A stretch of DNA of 40,604 bases from Rhodopirellula sp. (GTDB lineage Bacteria; Planctomycetota; Planctomycetia; Pirellulales; Pirellulaceae), in assembly GCA_002690925.1 (NCBI GenBank), contig NZGD01000271.1:1-40604 (forward strand), read 5' to 3'. The position numbers and the translations under genes are program-made. The first letter of the stretch is position 1. Every line of letters begins with the position of its first letter. The notes beneath the pieces are model-generated. The model worked only from the letters and a program-made list of their open reading frames with translations. It made no database searches and was not told where the DNA came from. Below are positions 1 through 9,720 of the stretch, in pieces.

Positions 1-777
1 CTCCTCGGGCAATGCCGCTGGACGGGACTTCGGAACATCCAACCATTGTTCCTCTTTCGAAAGTCGCGTTTCAATGTCGCGAACCGACTGCAGATACTCC
101 CCCAATTTGTCAGCATCATTTCGGCCAAGTCCGCGGCCGACATCCTTTGCATCTTCCATAACAGCATCCAAAACGCTGCGTTGTTTCTTCAACATCAACT
201 GACGCTGCGCAAGAGGGGTTTTGCCGTCGGAGAATAGCTTGTGATAGGCAGCAACCGGGTTATCCAATCCTGCCACTGGCTTACCCTGGCGATTCCATGC
301 CAACGACAATCCCGGTCCATGCCCCGAATTCTCAGCATCCTTACAACCCAGTTGAAGGGATGTAAATCGTGTTGCCAAACCGAACTTTTCCGCGGCAACC
401 TGGTCTGCAGAAATAGTGTTGTGAAAACTTTTTCCGGGTTCCGCGTAGCGATTGGCACCTGTCAGATAAAAAGTACTTCCCCAATGTGCTTCACTGCTGA
501 ACTGGTTGCTCAGATTCTGCAGCACCGTGATGTCATTCTTATGACGTTGCAACGGTTGAAGACCACTCGGCAGTTCGTAAGCATTTCCGCTAATCGACTT
601 GTCGGGGAACCAGTCATCTCGAGTAACGCCCCATCCGAAACCCAAGAAAACCATTCGCTTGACAGGACGCTGGACAGACGCTGCACTCGCAGAATTTTTC
701 CGAGTGAGGGATTCGAGAGCTGGTAAAGCAACGATACCTGTACTGCTTCGAAGAAAACGACGCCGTGAAAGATTCAT
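1..777 (-). CDS. DUF1552 family secreted protein (N-terminal part, runs off window)
   Basis: The minus strand is open from an ATG at 777 to the window edge (259 codons, no stop). The product begins MNLSRRRFLRSS, a twin-arginine-like N-terminus (RRRFLRSS followed by a short hydrophobic GIVALPALESL), then KRMVFLGFGWGV and DDWFPD, which match the start of DUF1552 proteins. Later segments (LTGANRYAEPGKSFHNTISADQ-like, then a charged SVRDIETRLSKEEQWL-like helix) fit that family. DUF1552 proteins are common in planctomycetes, usually next to cytochrome-c/DUF1592-type genes that would lie before position 1 and cannot be seen. The function is not established; export by the Tat route is inferred from the signal. 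The start is supported by a GAGAAG-like sequence about ten bases upstream. Confidence 0.85.
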   Translation of the reverse strand, partial: MNLSRRRFLRSSTGIVALPALESLTRKNSASAASVQRPVKRMVFLGFGWGVTRDDWFPDKSISGNAYELPSGLQPLQRHKNDITVLQNLSNQFSSEAHWGSTFYLTGANRYAEPGKSFHNTISADQVAAEKFGLATRFTSLQLGCKDAENSGHGPGLSLAWNRQGKPVAGLDNPVAAYHKLFSDGKTPLAQRQLMLKKQRSVLDAVMEDAKDVGRGLGRNDADKLGEYLQSVRDIETRLSKEEQWLDVPKSRPAALPEE

Positions 778-1266
778 CCAGCTTCTCATTTGAAAATCAC
801 ACAAGTTACTTAGCGAACCGCATTCTCAGATCGCGAGTGGGCGACGACTCACACGCAAACTGAAGATTACGGCATGTAGTGGGGGGGTGAGGGGAAAGCA
901 GTACAACAACGCAGATGATTCAGCGGTCTGCACTCAGGTGATTGGGCATCAGCGTTTCCTCTTCTTTCAGCCTCATGACCAGCTTATCTCGCAGACCGCA
1001 ACTTCAAGGCAAAAACCACAAATTCCCTGCAGTCCCGACGCCCTGCTTCCGAACTGCCTCTGTCTCAGTTTAGCAGGCCAAGAAGACGTGGTCATCGCAA
1101 TTGCAGTCAGCAGCCGTGGAATCCAACTCAACGATACAGCCCAGTAGATAAATTCCTGAAAACCGAGTTATTTTCAAGCTTCAGAACAATAAGAGCTACA
1201 GCCTCGTTCCCCCACCGCGTGCAGCCAACTGCAGAAGCCATTCGCCGTGACCGTCTATTTCTGCTG
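778..1266. other. Gap between dnaE and the DUF1552 gene
   Basis: This holds 489 bp with no convincing gene in any frame. A G-rich tract lies at about 880-897. Both neighbours are on the minus strand, so it should contain the end of the dnaE transcript and the promoter of the DUF1552 gene. I see no clear terminator hairpin. Confidence 0.5.
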
Positions 1267-4200
1267 CTAACGTGGTTTACTCATCAACAGTTTGTAGTGT
1301 CCGCTTCCCAGCAAGTCATCGATTCGATCTCGCAATTCCATGGTGATTTCGACGCGATATTTATCACTCTTCAAATGAACGGTTTCGCCTTCCCGCAACC
1401 GCATGCTGAACAGCAGTTCCTGCGATCCCGGATAGCCACGCACAATTTCCCTAAGACGGCTGATCGTATCGCTGTCATGCTCTCTTTCGTCCAACCGCAG
1501 CCTCATACCGTGCGTGTAGCGTGTATCCAGATCATCCAGAGGCGTCAATTCATCAATGATCAGGTTAGCTTCATCTCCACCTCGGCGATCAACCTTGCCT
1601 CGTGCCAGGACGACGGCATCAGGCTGGATTCGATCTCCGACATCGACAAAACCTTTGGGCCAGACAATACACCTGATAGCACCTTGCATATCTTCTAGAT
1701 CGAAGTTGGCATATTTCGACGGCGCCCCCACTTTGGCGTTTTTGGTGTGCGCAAACTTGATCGAACTGATCATACCTCCCAAGACAACTTCACCACGGTC
1801 TTTGACGTCGCCCAGTTTGTCTGTGGTGTGAGTCCTGAAGGTTGCCAGTTTTTTCTCGTACTCAGCCAGTGGATGACTTGCCAAGTAGTAGCCTAGCACC
1901 TCTTTCTCGGCGATCAGTTTCTCACGCTCAGGCCACTCTTCCATTTCTGGCAGCGGTGCTGCAACTGTTTCCGCCCCGCCAGCTTCCTCATCCTCAAAGG
2001 CACCAAACAGGCTGGCTTGCCCACTCTTTTTGTCCGCTTGAACGGCTGCTCCAGCCTGAACCGCCCGTTCGATCACTGCAGTCAATTGACTTCGATGGGC
2101 ATTGAATTCATCCATCGCTCCTGCTTTGATCAGAGTTTCAATAGCACTTTTGTTACACGCGGCCGGATCCACTCGTTCGCAGAAATCGAAGATATCCTTG
2201 TACGGCCCATTCTTTTTTCTTTCAGTTTCAATGCTGATTGCGGTGGATCCGCCACAGCCCTTGATTGCGGAAAGCGCGAAGTGAATGTTCCCCTCTGCAA
2301 CTGAAAAGTCCGCAGCGCTGTGATTGACAGAGGGTGGCACCACTTCGATCTTCATACGATCGCAGTCTTCCATGTGCTCAACCAATGCGTCCTTGCGTTT
2401 AAAGTTGCGTCCTGAAATATCACTCGACAACAATGCCGCCATGAACTCGACCGGGTAATGCGCCTTGAGGTAAGCGGTTTGATAAGCCAACAAGGCATAA
2501 GCGGTTGAATGGCTTTTATTGAATCCGTATCCAGCAAACTTGACGATCAGGTTCCAAATATCATCAGCATCTTTTTCCGCGAGTCCGTTTTCTACGGAAC
2601 CTGTGATAAATGCTTCGTGATTCTGATTGATCAACGATTCTTTTTTCTTACTAATCGCTTTGATACAGGTGTACGCATTCGCCAACGGAATTTTCCCAAG
2701 GCGATTGAGGATTCTCATCACCTGTTCCTGATAAACCATGATTGAATTGGTCTCTTCAAGAATTTCTTTGAGAACGGGGTGTTTGTATTCGGGTTCCTGG
2801 CGACCATGTTTGATATTGACGTAATCATCCACCATGCCCCCCTCCAGTGGCCCTGGTCGATAGAGAGCCGCCGTTGCAATGATGTCCGTAAAATGGTCGG
2901 GCTTCATCCTCAACAACAAGTCACGGATGCCACCGGACTCCAGCTGGAAAACGCCTTTGGTTTCGCCACGTTGCAGCAGCGCGTAGGAAGCTTTGTCGTC
3001 GAGTGGAAACTTCAATGGATCGACGGCCTTCCCTGTGGTCTGCTCGATCAACTGGACAGTACGACTGAGAATCGTAAGATTCCGAAGTCCAAGAAAGTCC
3101 ATTTTCAGCAGCCCCGATGCTTCCACATCTCCCATCGGCCACTGCGTGATGACATCCTGTTTTCCTGGCACGCGGCCCAGTGGCACATACTCTGTCAACG
3201 GCTTGTCTGCGATCACCACTGCGGCAGCATGGGTGCCGACATTGCGAGCTAACCCTTCAATCTTCATCGCCAGATCAAGCAGTTCCCGTATTTCCGGATC
3301 ACCATCGTAGGCCATCTTCAAATCCGCACTTTTGGTAAGTGCTTTGTCGAGCGTGATCTTCAGCTCATCCGGAACCATTTCAGTGATTTGGTTGACCCTT
3401 GCCAGCGGCACACCAAGCGCGCGTCCGGTGTCTTTAATCGCCGCCCTGGCGGCCAGTGTTCCAAACGTCCCGATCTGACAGACCATTTCACTGCCGTAAC
3501 GTTCTTTCACATAATCAATGACCTCGCCACGACGTTCTTTTTCAAAATCGATATCGATATCAGGTGGCTCGGTTCGACTTTCATCAAGGAAACGCTCAAA
3601 TAGAAGGTCGTACCGCAAAGGGCACACATGCGACATGTACAAGGCATAACAGACGATCGCACCAACACCGCTACCACGGGCAGTTGCTGAAATCCCCTTA
3701 CTTCGTGCATGAAGTACAAAATCCCACACGATCAGGAAATAAGTTGGATAGCCCAGTTTTTCGATCACGTCGAGTTCGCGATCCAAGCGAGCCATCACCT
3801 CATCACTTAACTCTTCACCCTTGAAGCGTTCTGGTTCATCTTCGTAACGTTCTTTCAAGCCCTTGATGCATAGTTCGCGGAGATAATCGATCGGCGCTTT
3901 TTGATCGGGACACTCGAAAGACGGAAAATAATACTTTCCAAGCTCCAAATCGATGTCGACAGTATCTGCAATTTCCTGACTGCGAGCTACCGCATGCTCC
4001 AACCCCGGAAACTTCTCATACATTTGATCGGGGCTGCGGAGAAAGAACTCATCGTTCTCCATTTTCATTCGTGACGTATCTGTTCGATAACGCCCCGTGT
4101 TGATGCACAGCATGATGTCTTGAGCTTCTGCGTCCCCACGATCAACGTAATGGCAATCGCTGGTCGCGACCAACGGCAGGCCCATTCGATTAGCGATTTC

Positions 4201-4818
4201 AACCGCGTTATCAAGTTGTGCCTTTTGAATATCGACACCATTGTTCATGATTTCAATGAAGTAACGATCATCGAAGACATTGTGGAACCAACCAGCAATT
4301 TCTCTGGCTTCCTTTTCAACCTCTGCTGTATCAATTCCTTTAATCACAGCACGACTGAATTCACTACTGACACATCCGGATAGACAAACGATTCCCTCGT
4401 TGTATTTCTCGAGAATTTCCTTATCGATTCGCGGCTTGAAATAGAAACCTTCAAGCGACGCTGCACTGGCAAGCTTGATCAGATTACGGAACCCGGTCCG
4501 ATTCTTTGCCAGCAGAGTGAGATGATAACTGGCCGCCTTGCTACTGCTGGCACCGCCTTTGTCAAAGCGGCTTCCGGGTGCGATGTACGCCTCATATCCA
4601 ATGATGGGATTGATTCCGGCCGACTTGGACTTCCGATAAAATTCCAAGGCACCATGCAGATTGCCGTGGTCAGTCAAGGCCAACGAGTTCATTCCATGCT
4701 CGACACACCGGTTGATCAGTTTTCCGATATCACCAGCGCCATCCAACAAGCTGTAATGGCTGTGACAGTGCAAGTGTGTAAAGGGGCGAGCTGGAGCTTC
4801 CGTCACGATCTGGTTCAT
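1267..4818 (-). CDS. dnaE: DNA polymerase III subunit alpha
   Basis: This is the replicative DNA polymerase catalytic subunit, 1183 aa, close to the usual length of bacterial DnaE (about 1160). In order: an N-terminal PHP domain (HLHCHSHYSLLDG, residues 15-27; TDHGNLHGALEF, 49-60), the palm with the catalytic PDIDIDF motif (Asp420 and Asp422, equivalent to E. coli D401/D403) preceded by GSGVGAIVCYAL, a finger region with YQEQVMRI and the conserved GYGFNKSHSTAYA segment, and a C-terminal OB-fold region. The reading frame stays open for 105 codons upstream, but the ATG at 4818 has an AGGAAGGA ribosome-binding site at good spacing and starts just before the PHP domain, so I chose it. It stands alone, divergent from the DoxX gene. 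Confidence 0.97.
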   Translation of the reverse strand: MNQIVTEAPARPFTHLHCHSHYSLLDGAGDIGKLINRCVEHGMNSLALTDHGNLHGALEFYRKSKSAGINPIIGYEAYIAPGSRFDKGGASSSKAASYHLTLLAKNRTGFRNLIKLASAASLEGFYFKPRIDKEILEKYNEGIVCLSGCVSSEFSRAVIKGIDTAEVEKEAREIAGWFHNVFDDRYFIEIMNNGVDIQKAQLDNAVEIANRMGLPLVATSDCHYVDRGDAEAQDIMLCINTGRYRTDTSRMKMENDEFFLRSPDQMYEKFPGLEHAVARSQEIADTVDIDLELGKYYFPSFECPDQKAPIDYLRELCIKGLKERYEDEPERFKGEELSDEVMARLDRELDVIEKLGYPTYFLIVWDFVLHARSKGISATARGSGVGAIVCYALYMSHVCPLRYDLLFERFLDESRTEPPDIDIDFEKERRGEVIDYVKERYGSEMVCQIGTFGTLAARAAIKDTGRALGVPLARVNQITEMVPDELKITLDKALTKSADLKMAYDGDPEIRELLDLAMKIEGLARNVGTHAAAVVIADKPLTEYVPLGRVPGKQDVITQWPMGDVEASGLLKMDFLGLRNLTILSRTVQLIEQTTGKAVDPLKFPLDDKASYALLQRGETKGVFQLESGGIRDLLLRMKPDHFTDIIATAALYRPGPLEGGMVDDYVNIKHGRQEPEYKHPVLKEILEETNSIMVYQEQVMRILNRLGKIPLANAYTCIKAISKKKESLINQNHEAFITGSVENGLAEKDADDIWNLIVKFAGYGFNKSHSTAYALLAYQTAYLKAHYPVEFMAALLSSDISGRNFKRKDALVEHMEDCDRMKIEVVPPSVNHSAADFSVAEGNIHFALSAIKGCGGSTAISIETERKKNGPYKDIFDFCERVDPAACNKSAIETLIKAGAMDEFNAHRSQLTAVIERAVQAGAAVQADKKSGQASLFGAFEDEEAGGAETVAAPLPEMEEWPEREKLIAEKEVLGYYLASHPLAEYEKKLATFRTHTTDKLGDVKDRGEVVLGGMISSIKFAHTKNAKVGAPSKYANFDLEDMQGAIRCIVWPKGFVDVGDRIQPDAVVLARGKVDRRGGDEANLIIDELTPLDDLDTRYTHGMRLRLDEREHDSDTISRLREIVRGYPGSQELLFSMRLREGETVHLKSDKYRVEITMELRDRIDDLLGSGHYKLLMSKPR

Positions 4819-5300
4819 CGTCGTTCCTTCCTGATTAAGAAATGCGGACGCATTGCGAAACGGTTGAGGCGGGTGGCATTCTTCAAGGGCTGGAAAGCTG
4901 AGTCGGCTGCCGCGCGGCGTTCCAGCAACGTCGAAGCGGCGGCCAGCTTCCACCGCGTCTAAGGTAGCGGACAGAGGCCGGTTGGCAATCATGGCGTATT
5001 CGCAGCCATTTAACTCCCGAACACCTGATTTCGGTTCGCTATTTTTAGGGTTCGCTGAAACGACAACCGCTGGGGAAACCGTATTTTTCGTAAAACAACC
5101 GGGAAATTCTCTGCAAACTACTCGCGATGGCATACCCCACCAGCACCACGCTCATGACTGCTGCCCTACCAGAGAACTTACGCTCTGCATCATGCGTAAC
5201 CGTGATTGTCTCGAGCGAATCGGGGTACAAACCCTCGTTTTTATGGGGATAGTGGCGTAATCTGCGTCGATTGGTGTAAACTAAGGAGCTTACGTCGACC
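4819..5300. other. Divergent promoter region between dnaE and the DoxX gene
   Basis: About 480 bp separates the dnaE start from the DoxX reading frame. It should carry both promoters. The dnaE frame is open through 5133, but without family similarity before residue 1 of the chosen start. No strong -35/-10 pair or operator was found by eye. Confidence 0.4.
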
Positions 5301-6329
5301 TTGTATCCTGCGACTCGCGGGCCGAGGAATCCCCACCAACTTTCCCGCCAACGGATCGCCTGTTTCGTGCTTAAGTTCGTACTTTCACCACTCCGTCTCT
5401 GCGTAGGATGGAGTCTTTCACCGCGGATTTTGGGCCTGATCGGGGCCGTCATGCTGGTTCTGTTGCGGCTGACTATCGGCTGGCACTTCTACAGCGAAGG
5501 CATCGACAAGAAAGATGCTGGAAACTGGACAGCGACACCGTTTTTTGCCAACGCGAAAGGCCCGCTCGCAGATAACTTCCGGCAATTAGTATGGGATGCA
5601 GACGGAGAATTCCGCCTCAATCGAAATGCGGCGATGCAAAATTGGGCGGTATTCCGTGAGGAGGTCGCGAGCCACTACGGGTTTGATGAAAGCCAGAAAA
5701 GGCAGGCGCAAGCCAACTATGCCAAGGCAGTCGAGCAATATGACTGGATTTTGCTTGAGAATGCTACCGACCTCGAAGAATACGCGTTGGGACGTGAACG
5801 CATCGCAAAACTGGAAACAGACAGTCAGGAAAAAGCAGTTCGTGATGGCGTCGCCAGCCTGGGCGGCCAACGGGATACCATCCGCCGGGAGTGGAAACAG
5901 AAAGCAGCACCCACGCTCGCACAAATCGACGCCATCTGGGCAAATTATGAGATCGACCAAAACGCATTGGCAACAGCGAGTCAGGCCGAAGCGACCCCCT
6001 ATTACCGACTCGTCAAGCCGCGTACTGAGCGGATTGACACCAGCGTGATTGACCGATTCGTCCCCTATTTTGACATTGCAATCGGGCTCTGCCTGCTACT
6101 GGGCTTCTTTACCCCCGTCGCCGCGTTGGCAGCCGCTGGTTTTCTCGGTTCAGTTTTCCTGAGCCAATTTCCTCCGACAACTGGGCCAGGATCGAGTAAT
6201 TACCAACTGATTGAGTGCATGGCTTGCTTGGTGCTTGCCGCCACAGGATCAGGACGTCTCGCCGGACTTGATTACTTCCTGCACTTGATTGTTCGCAAGG
6301 TATGGGGCAGCCAAACCCCGCCAGCCTGA
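5301..6329 (+). CDS. DoxX family membrane protein with long extracytoplasmic insert
   Basis: A DoxX-like protein. Its first membrane segment (GLIGAVMLVLLRLTIGWHF) carries the typical LRLxxGWHFxxEG signature. A long polar, partly helical insert of about 170 residues (Glu/Lys/Gln/Ala-rich) follows, and then two or three further membrane segments (FDIAIGLCLLLGFFTPVAALAA, then a C-terminal one). Bacterial DoxX proteins are four-helix membrane proteins of uncertain redox role; the insert resembles the long planctomycete versions. The start is unsure: TTG at 5301 has AAGGAG 12 bases upstream, but the first 35 residues look non-conserved, and TTG 5430 or ATG 5451 are alternatives. The gene ends 60 bp before the oxidoreductase, so a shared transcript is likely. 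Confidence 0.8.
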   Translation: MYPATRGPRNPHQLSRQRIACFVLKFVLSPLRLCVGWSLSPRILGLIGAVMLVLLRLTIGWHFYSEGIDKKDAGNWTATPFFANAKGPLADNFRQLVWDADGEFRLNRNAAMQNWAVFREEVASHYGFDESQKRQAQANYAKAVEQYDWILLENATDLEEYALGRERIAKLETDSQEKAVRDGVASLGGQRDTIRREWKQKAAPTLAQIDAIWANYEIDQNALATASQAEATPYYRLVKPRTERIDTSVIDRFVPYFDIAIGLCLLLGFFTPVAALAAAGFLGSVFLSQFPPTTGPGSSNYQLIECMACLVLAATGSGRLAGLDYFLHLIVRKVWGSQTPPA

Positions 6330-6389
6330 CCGTCACACTTTTCCACAAAAAAACAAAACACAGCAAACTCGAAATAGAGGATTTTTTTC

Positions 6390-8255
6390 ATGGTCGATAA
6401 ACTATCAGCTGATCAACGTGATGTCGGCGAACACAACTACTACTCCGCTGTTGGCAGTTATTACGATGTCAATCGCCGTGACTTTCTGCGTGGAATTGTC
6501 GCTGCGGGAGCCGTCAGTGGTGCTGGACTCGGGGCTGCGTATTTCGGCTATGGCAAGGTCAAGGATCCTGTCCGGGTAGCAGTCATCGGAACAGGTGATG
6601 AAGGCAACGTACTGATCGGAGGCTGCAACCCCGAGTACGTCGACGTTAAAGCGATCTGTGACATTCGTCCATTCGGACAACACCGCGCGTTTCATGGTGA
6701 CTGGTCCAGCCCATCAGCTCTCGGGCGTCGGCCGGGTCTGATCAGTGTCGCTGGCTACAAGGATGAGGCCGAAGCCAGGCGAAATGTCAAAGTCTACGAC
6801 GGTAGCAATGGTGGCATCATGGCCTGCCTCGATGATCCGGACATCGAGGCCGTGATCATTGCCTTGCCACTCTGGCTGCATGCCCCAGTGGCTGCTTTGG
6901 CGATGGAACGGAAACTGCACGTTTTGACCGAAAAGCTGATGGCTCACAACGTCGCACAGTGCAAGGTCATGTCGAGAATGGCCGCCGAGATGAAGGATCA
7001 AAGTGGGAACCCAATTCACTTGGCAACCGGTCACCAGCGGCACTACAACGTCAAGTACGACAACGCCATCAACTTGATTCGGTGGGGATTGCTCGGACAA
7101 CTGCACCACATTCGAGCGCAATGGCATCGAGGCAACCTGCCCGGCGGGGATAGCTGGAAGATGCCGATTCCGGGTGGCGAAAAAGATGCAAATGGGAAAA
7201 TGATCGACAAGATCGCAGGCGACATCAGAAATCGCCAGTCGAAACTTAAAACCGCCACTAGCCCAGATGACATCGTGCGACTGCAGGCTGAACTGGCACA
7301 ACTGCAGGCATGGGATGCAGATAAAAACGTTAATCCCACGGACTTCGGCTACGAAGACTTTACCTCAGGAGGAAAGGTTTTCTCCTCGATGGATGAATTG
7401 CACCGCTGGAGACTGTTCGAGCGAACAGGCGCTGGCTTGATGGCCGAACTCGGCAGCCACCAACTTGATGCAGTGAGTATTTTCCTAAGCTCACTTCGGA
7501 ACGATGGTAAGAAAGTCCACCCACTTAGCGTTCACGCCGTCGGTGGAAGACACATCATGCCAGTGGACCGCGACGCAGGTGACCACGTTTACTGCATGTT
7601 CGAATTCCCTGGACCCGAGTACTCGGAAACCTTCGACGTGGGCTACTACGATAAAGTTGAAAACTATCCCCCCAGCACCCTCAATAAGCAAACCAAACAA
7701 TGGGACCGTGCTGAACCGTTACCAGGTTATGAAACAGATCCAAACAAAAAAGTCGTCGTGACCTACTCGTCGATCAACGGCAACGGCTTCGGTGGATGGG
7801 GAGAAGTTGTCATGGGGAGCAAGGGAACACTTGTTCTTGATAAAGAAACGGACGTTTTGCTGTATCGCAATAGCGATACAAGCAGCAAGGTTGGTGTTGC
7901 AAAACAAGACGGCGGTTACGTATTGGACACGAGTGCGAGTGGAGATTACGCCGCACCAGTCGCAAAGGCAGCCGACTCTGGACCCGTCAGCCGTGGCTAT
8001 CGTGAAGAAATCGAGCACTGGGCATATTGCATTCGCAACCCTGACAAAGAGAATTACCCACGTTGCTATCCCGAAGTGGCTATGGGAGATGCCGTGATTG
8101 CGTTAGGCACCAATGTTGCGTTGAAGAATGCAGCTGCTGGAAAGGGCGGGCATCTGCAATTCAAAGAAGAGTGGTTCGAAGTCGACAACGACGCCACGCC
8201 AGATGGAAGCGAAATCGCAACCGAAACGGCGAGAATGAAGAAACCTGTCGCCTAG
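6390..8255 (+). CDS. Tat-exported Gfo/Idh/MocA family oxidoreductase
   Basis: A 621-aa NAD(P)-dependent oxidoreductase-like protein. Residues 29-50 form a twin-arginine signal (NRRDFLRGIVAAGAVSGAG). The Rossmann segment VRVAVIGTGDEG at about residues 62-73 and the EKLMAHNVAQCK segment mark the Gfo/Idh/MocA fold, and the C-terminal half has the alpha/beta dimerisation domain with long planctomycete-type insertions. Members act on sugars, inositols or amino sugars; the substrate here cannot be told. Tat export is expected for a protein that folds around its nucleotide before crossing the membrane. A GAGGA site precedes the ATG by eight bases. It follows the DoxX gene by 60 bp and ends at a strong terminator. 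Confidence 0.92.
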   Translation: MVDKLSADQRDVGEHNYYSAVGSYYDVNRRDFLRGIVAAGAVSGAGLGAAYFGYGKVKDPVRVAVIGTGDEGNVLIGGCNPEYVDVKAICDIRPFGQHRAFHGDWSSPSALGRRPGLISVAGYKDEAEARRNVKVYDGSNGGIMACLDDPDIEAVIIALPLWLHAPVAALAMERKLHVLTEKLMAHNVAQCKVMSRMAAEMKDQSGNPIHLATGHQRHYNVKYDNAINLIRWGLLGQLHHIRAQWHRGNLPGGDSWKMPIPGGEKDANGKMIDKIAGDIRNRQSKLKTATSPDDIVRLQAELAQLQAWDADKNVNPTDFGYEDFTSGGKVFSSMDELHRWRLFERTGAGLMAELGSHQLDAVSIFLSSLRNDGKKVHPLSVHAVGGRHIMPVDRDAGDHVYCMFEFPGPEYSETFDVGYYDKVENYPPSTLNKQTKQWDRAEPLPGYETDPNKKVVVTYSSINGNGFGGWGEVVMGSKGTLVLDKETDVLLYRNSDTSSKVGVAKQDGGYVLDTSASGDYAAPVAKAADSGPVSRGYREEIEHWAYCIRNPDKENYPRCYPEVAMGDAVIALGTNVALKNAAAGKGGHLQFKEEWFEVDNDATPDGSEIATETARMKKPVA

Positions 8256-8287
8256 TTCCACAAACTAGAAAAAGTCAGCTCATAAAC

Positions 8288-8322
8288 AAAACGGCGTGTG
8301 GAAATTTCCACACGCCGTTTTT
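8288..8322. terminator. Bidirectional intrinsic terminator
   Basis: A perfect 34-bp palindrome (8288-8321, centre AAATTT) has a GC-rich stem CGGCGTGTGG and A/T runs on both sides. It lies between the convergent oxidoreductase and lipoprotein genes and can stop transcription from either direction. Confidence 0.9.
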
Positions 8323-8389
8323 CGTTTCATTCATAACAGGCAGCGAACACAAACCAACAGCTCGCCTCAGAGGTCAAACACTCGCTGGA

Positions 8390-8632
8390 TTACTCCTTAG
8401 CTGGTGCTTCAGCAGCTGGTGCTTCAGCAGCTGGTGCTTCAGCGGCTGGTGCTGGTGTCTCGACGGCTGGCGCCGCGGCACCCGAAGTGACGTTACTGTC
8501 ACTGCCAGTCACATTCGAGTCGGTTGTGGGTGCTGGGTCCACTGAGGTGTCTACCGCCGGTTGGGCCGGTGGCTCACAGCCAACCGTGAAAGCAACAACT
8601 AAAGCAGCAAGAACCAGAATTGACTTATTCAT
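8390..8632 (-). CDS. Small Ala/Pro/Glu-rich lipoprotein
   Basis: An 80-aa protein: MNKSILVLAALVVAFTVGC forms a lipoprotein signal with Cys19 as the modified residue. The mature part is low-complexity (Ala, Pro, Glu, Thr, Asp and Asn), ending in three copies of a five-residue unit (EAPAA). It has no recognisable domain; short acidic Ala/Pro-rich lipoproteins are frequent in planctomycetes. I chose the ATG at 8632 because the signal peptide begins there and GGAG lies ten bases upstream; an in-frame ATG further up adds residues without signal character. It is convergent with the oxidoreductase and shares its terminator. Confidence 0.75.
   Translation of the reverse strand: MNKSILVLAALVVAFTVGCEPPAQPAVDTSVDPAPTTDSNVTGSDSNVTSGAAAPAVETPAPAAEAPAAEAPAAEAPAKE
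8401..8445. repeat. 15-bp tandem repeat, 3 copies, inside lipoprotein gene
   Basis: CTGGTGCTTCAGCAG is repeated at 8401, 8416 and 8431 (the last copy has one change). Because 15 is a multiple of three it encodes an in-frame Ala/Pro/Glu repeat at the protein C-terminus. Confidence 0.95.
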
Positions 8633-8893
8633 TAGAGGGACTCCGTAGACGGGAAACAATCGAGAGATGTTGGGCATCAGACACGCTTGCTTCGCCCATT
8701 TCACGTTTACATAGTGGAATCAGTCTGACGCGAAATGAAAGGGGATGACCGAAATAATCCGATTCTTTAATCACTTTGGGGGTGGGATTGGGCAACATTC
8801 TGCGTCACGGCTGGAGTTATTCGACCTTAGCCTCCGATGGAACCAGTACAGCTTACTCAAGCCCCACCCCCAACCCAAAACGCGTGTTTTGCC

Positions 8894-9556
8894 ATGAATG
8901 CATGCCAATCCCTGCCAGCGGTCTTGATCGTCCTCGCCACCATATCCTCTCCTTTGAACGGAAGGCGTGCCTACGCCCAAGACTCAGAGCCGGTCAAAGA
9001 ACAAGCATCCAACGCTCAAGCGATTCCTGGTCGCGACATGATTCCGGGCGAAGAATTCAATGAAAATCTGGGGGCCGACATAGCTTCCGAGGTGGCAAAA
9101 TCGAATCCATTCGTACCGGCAACGGCACCTGCGGAAGATACGGTAAATCCCGAGCTAGCTCCGTCCAAACCACTTCCTGCGGCTCAAGCAATTATTCCCA
9201 GCGAAAACATCCAAAACCCAGTCATCGTTCCGGAGCAGATTGCCACACCAGTCGCGGAAGAAGTGTTTGTCCCTTCGGCTCCCCCTGCCGTGACCGGTGT
9301 CCCCAAACTTCAGCACAAGATCTTTTTTGATAGCCCTGCTCCAAGTCAGTCAGACCGGAGGATTTCAAAAGACAAAGTCGCCGAGCTCCGGCAGCAACGA
9401 GCTCTCTACCAAGCCAATCAGCGAATGGCTCGAATGGAATACAACCGGTGGCTGGGACGAGAACCACTCCGTCCTCGCTGGAGCCCGATGCCAATGATGA
9501 ATAGTCGCTACGCACCGCCCACCATTGTTGTGCCGGTTTTCATCAACCCTCGCTAG
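8894..9556 (+). CDS. Secreted protein of unknown function
   Basis: A 220-aa protein with an N-terminal signal peptide (hydrophobic SLPAVLIVLATISS, likely cut after AYA before Gln-Asp-Ser). The mature chain is Pro/Ala/Glu-rich in its first half, with repeated motifs around IIPSENIQNP and VIVPEQIATP. A basic segment follows (ISKDKVAELRQQRALYQANQ), then an Arg/Trp/Pro-rich tail. I do not recognise a family. The ATG at 8894 is used because it begins the signal peptide; upstream residues in the open frame look non-coding. An AT-rich hairpin at 9577 may end the transcript. Confidence 0.7.
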   Translation: MNACQSLPAVLIVLATISSPLNGRRAYAQDSEPVKEQASNAQAIPGRDMIPGEEFNENLGADIASEVAKSNPFVPATAPAEDTVNPELAPSKPLPAAQAIIPSENIQNPVIVPEQIATPVAEEVFVPSAPPAVTGVPKLQHKIFFDSPAPSQSDRRISKDKVAELRQQRALYQANQRMARMEYNRWLGREPLRPRWSPMPMMNSRYAPPTIVVPVFINPR

Positions 9557-9576
9557 GTAAAGCCCGCGACATGCTT

Positions 9577-9609
9577 GAGGTCAAAAATCCACCCTCCCTT
9601 TTTGACCTC
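9577..9609 (+). terminator. Possible terminator hairpin after secreted protein gene
   Basis: An 11-bp perfect inverted repeat (GAGGTCAAAAA / TTTTTGACCTC) with an 11-base loop starts 20 bp after the stop codon. The T run is inside the stem rather than after it, so this is weaker than a textbook terminator. Confidence 0.45.
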
Positions 9610-9651
9610 CTATTTTCTGGATGTCAGGTTCCGTTTTCCACCCTTCCCAGG

Positions 9652-9720
9652 CTCTGCCCTCCAACCTCTGCCCTCCAACCTCTGCCCTCCAACCTCTGCC
9701 CTCCAACCTCTCCCTCCAAC
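9652..9720. repeat. 14-bp tandem repeat, 4 exact copies plus degenerate ones
   Basis: CTCTGCCCTCCAAC repeats exactly at 9652, 9666, 9680 and 9694, followed by a 13-bp variant (9708) and a decaying tail. One strand is almost all pyrimidine. Confidence 0.97.

Noticed and set aside
5045..5452. 135-codon minus-strand open frame opposite the DoxX N-terminus
   Set aside because: It overlaps the dnaE-DoxX promoter region and the DoxX start, has random-looking composition and no ribosome-binding site.
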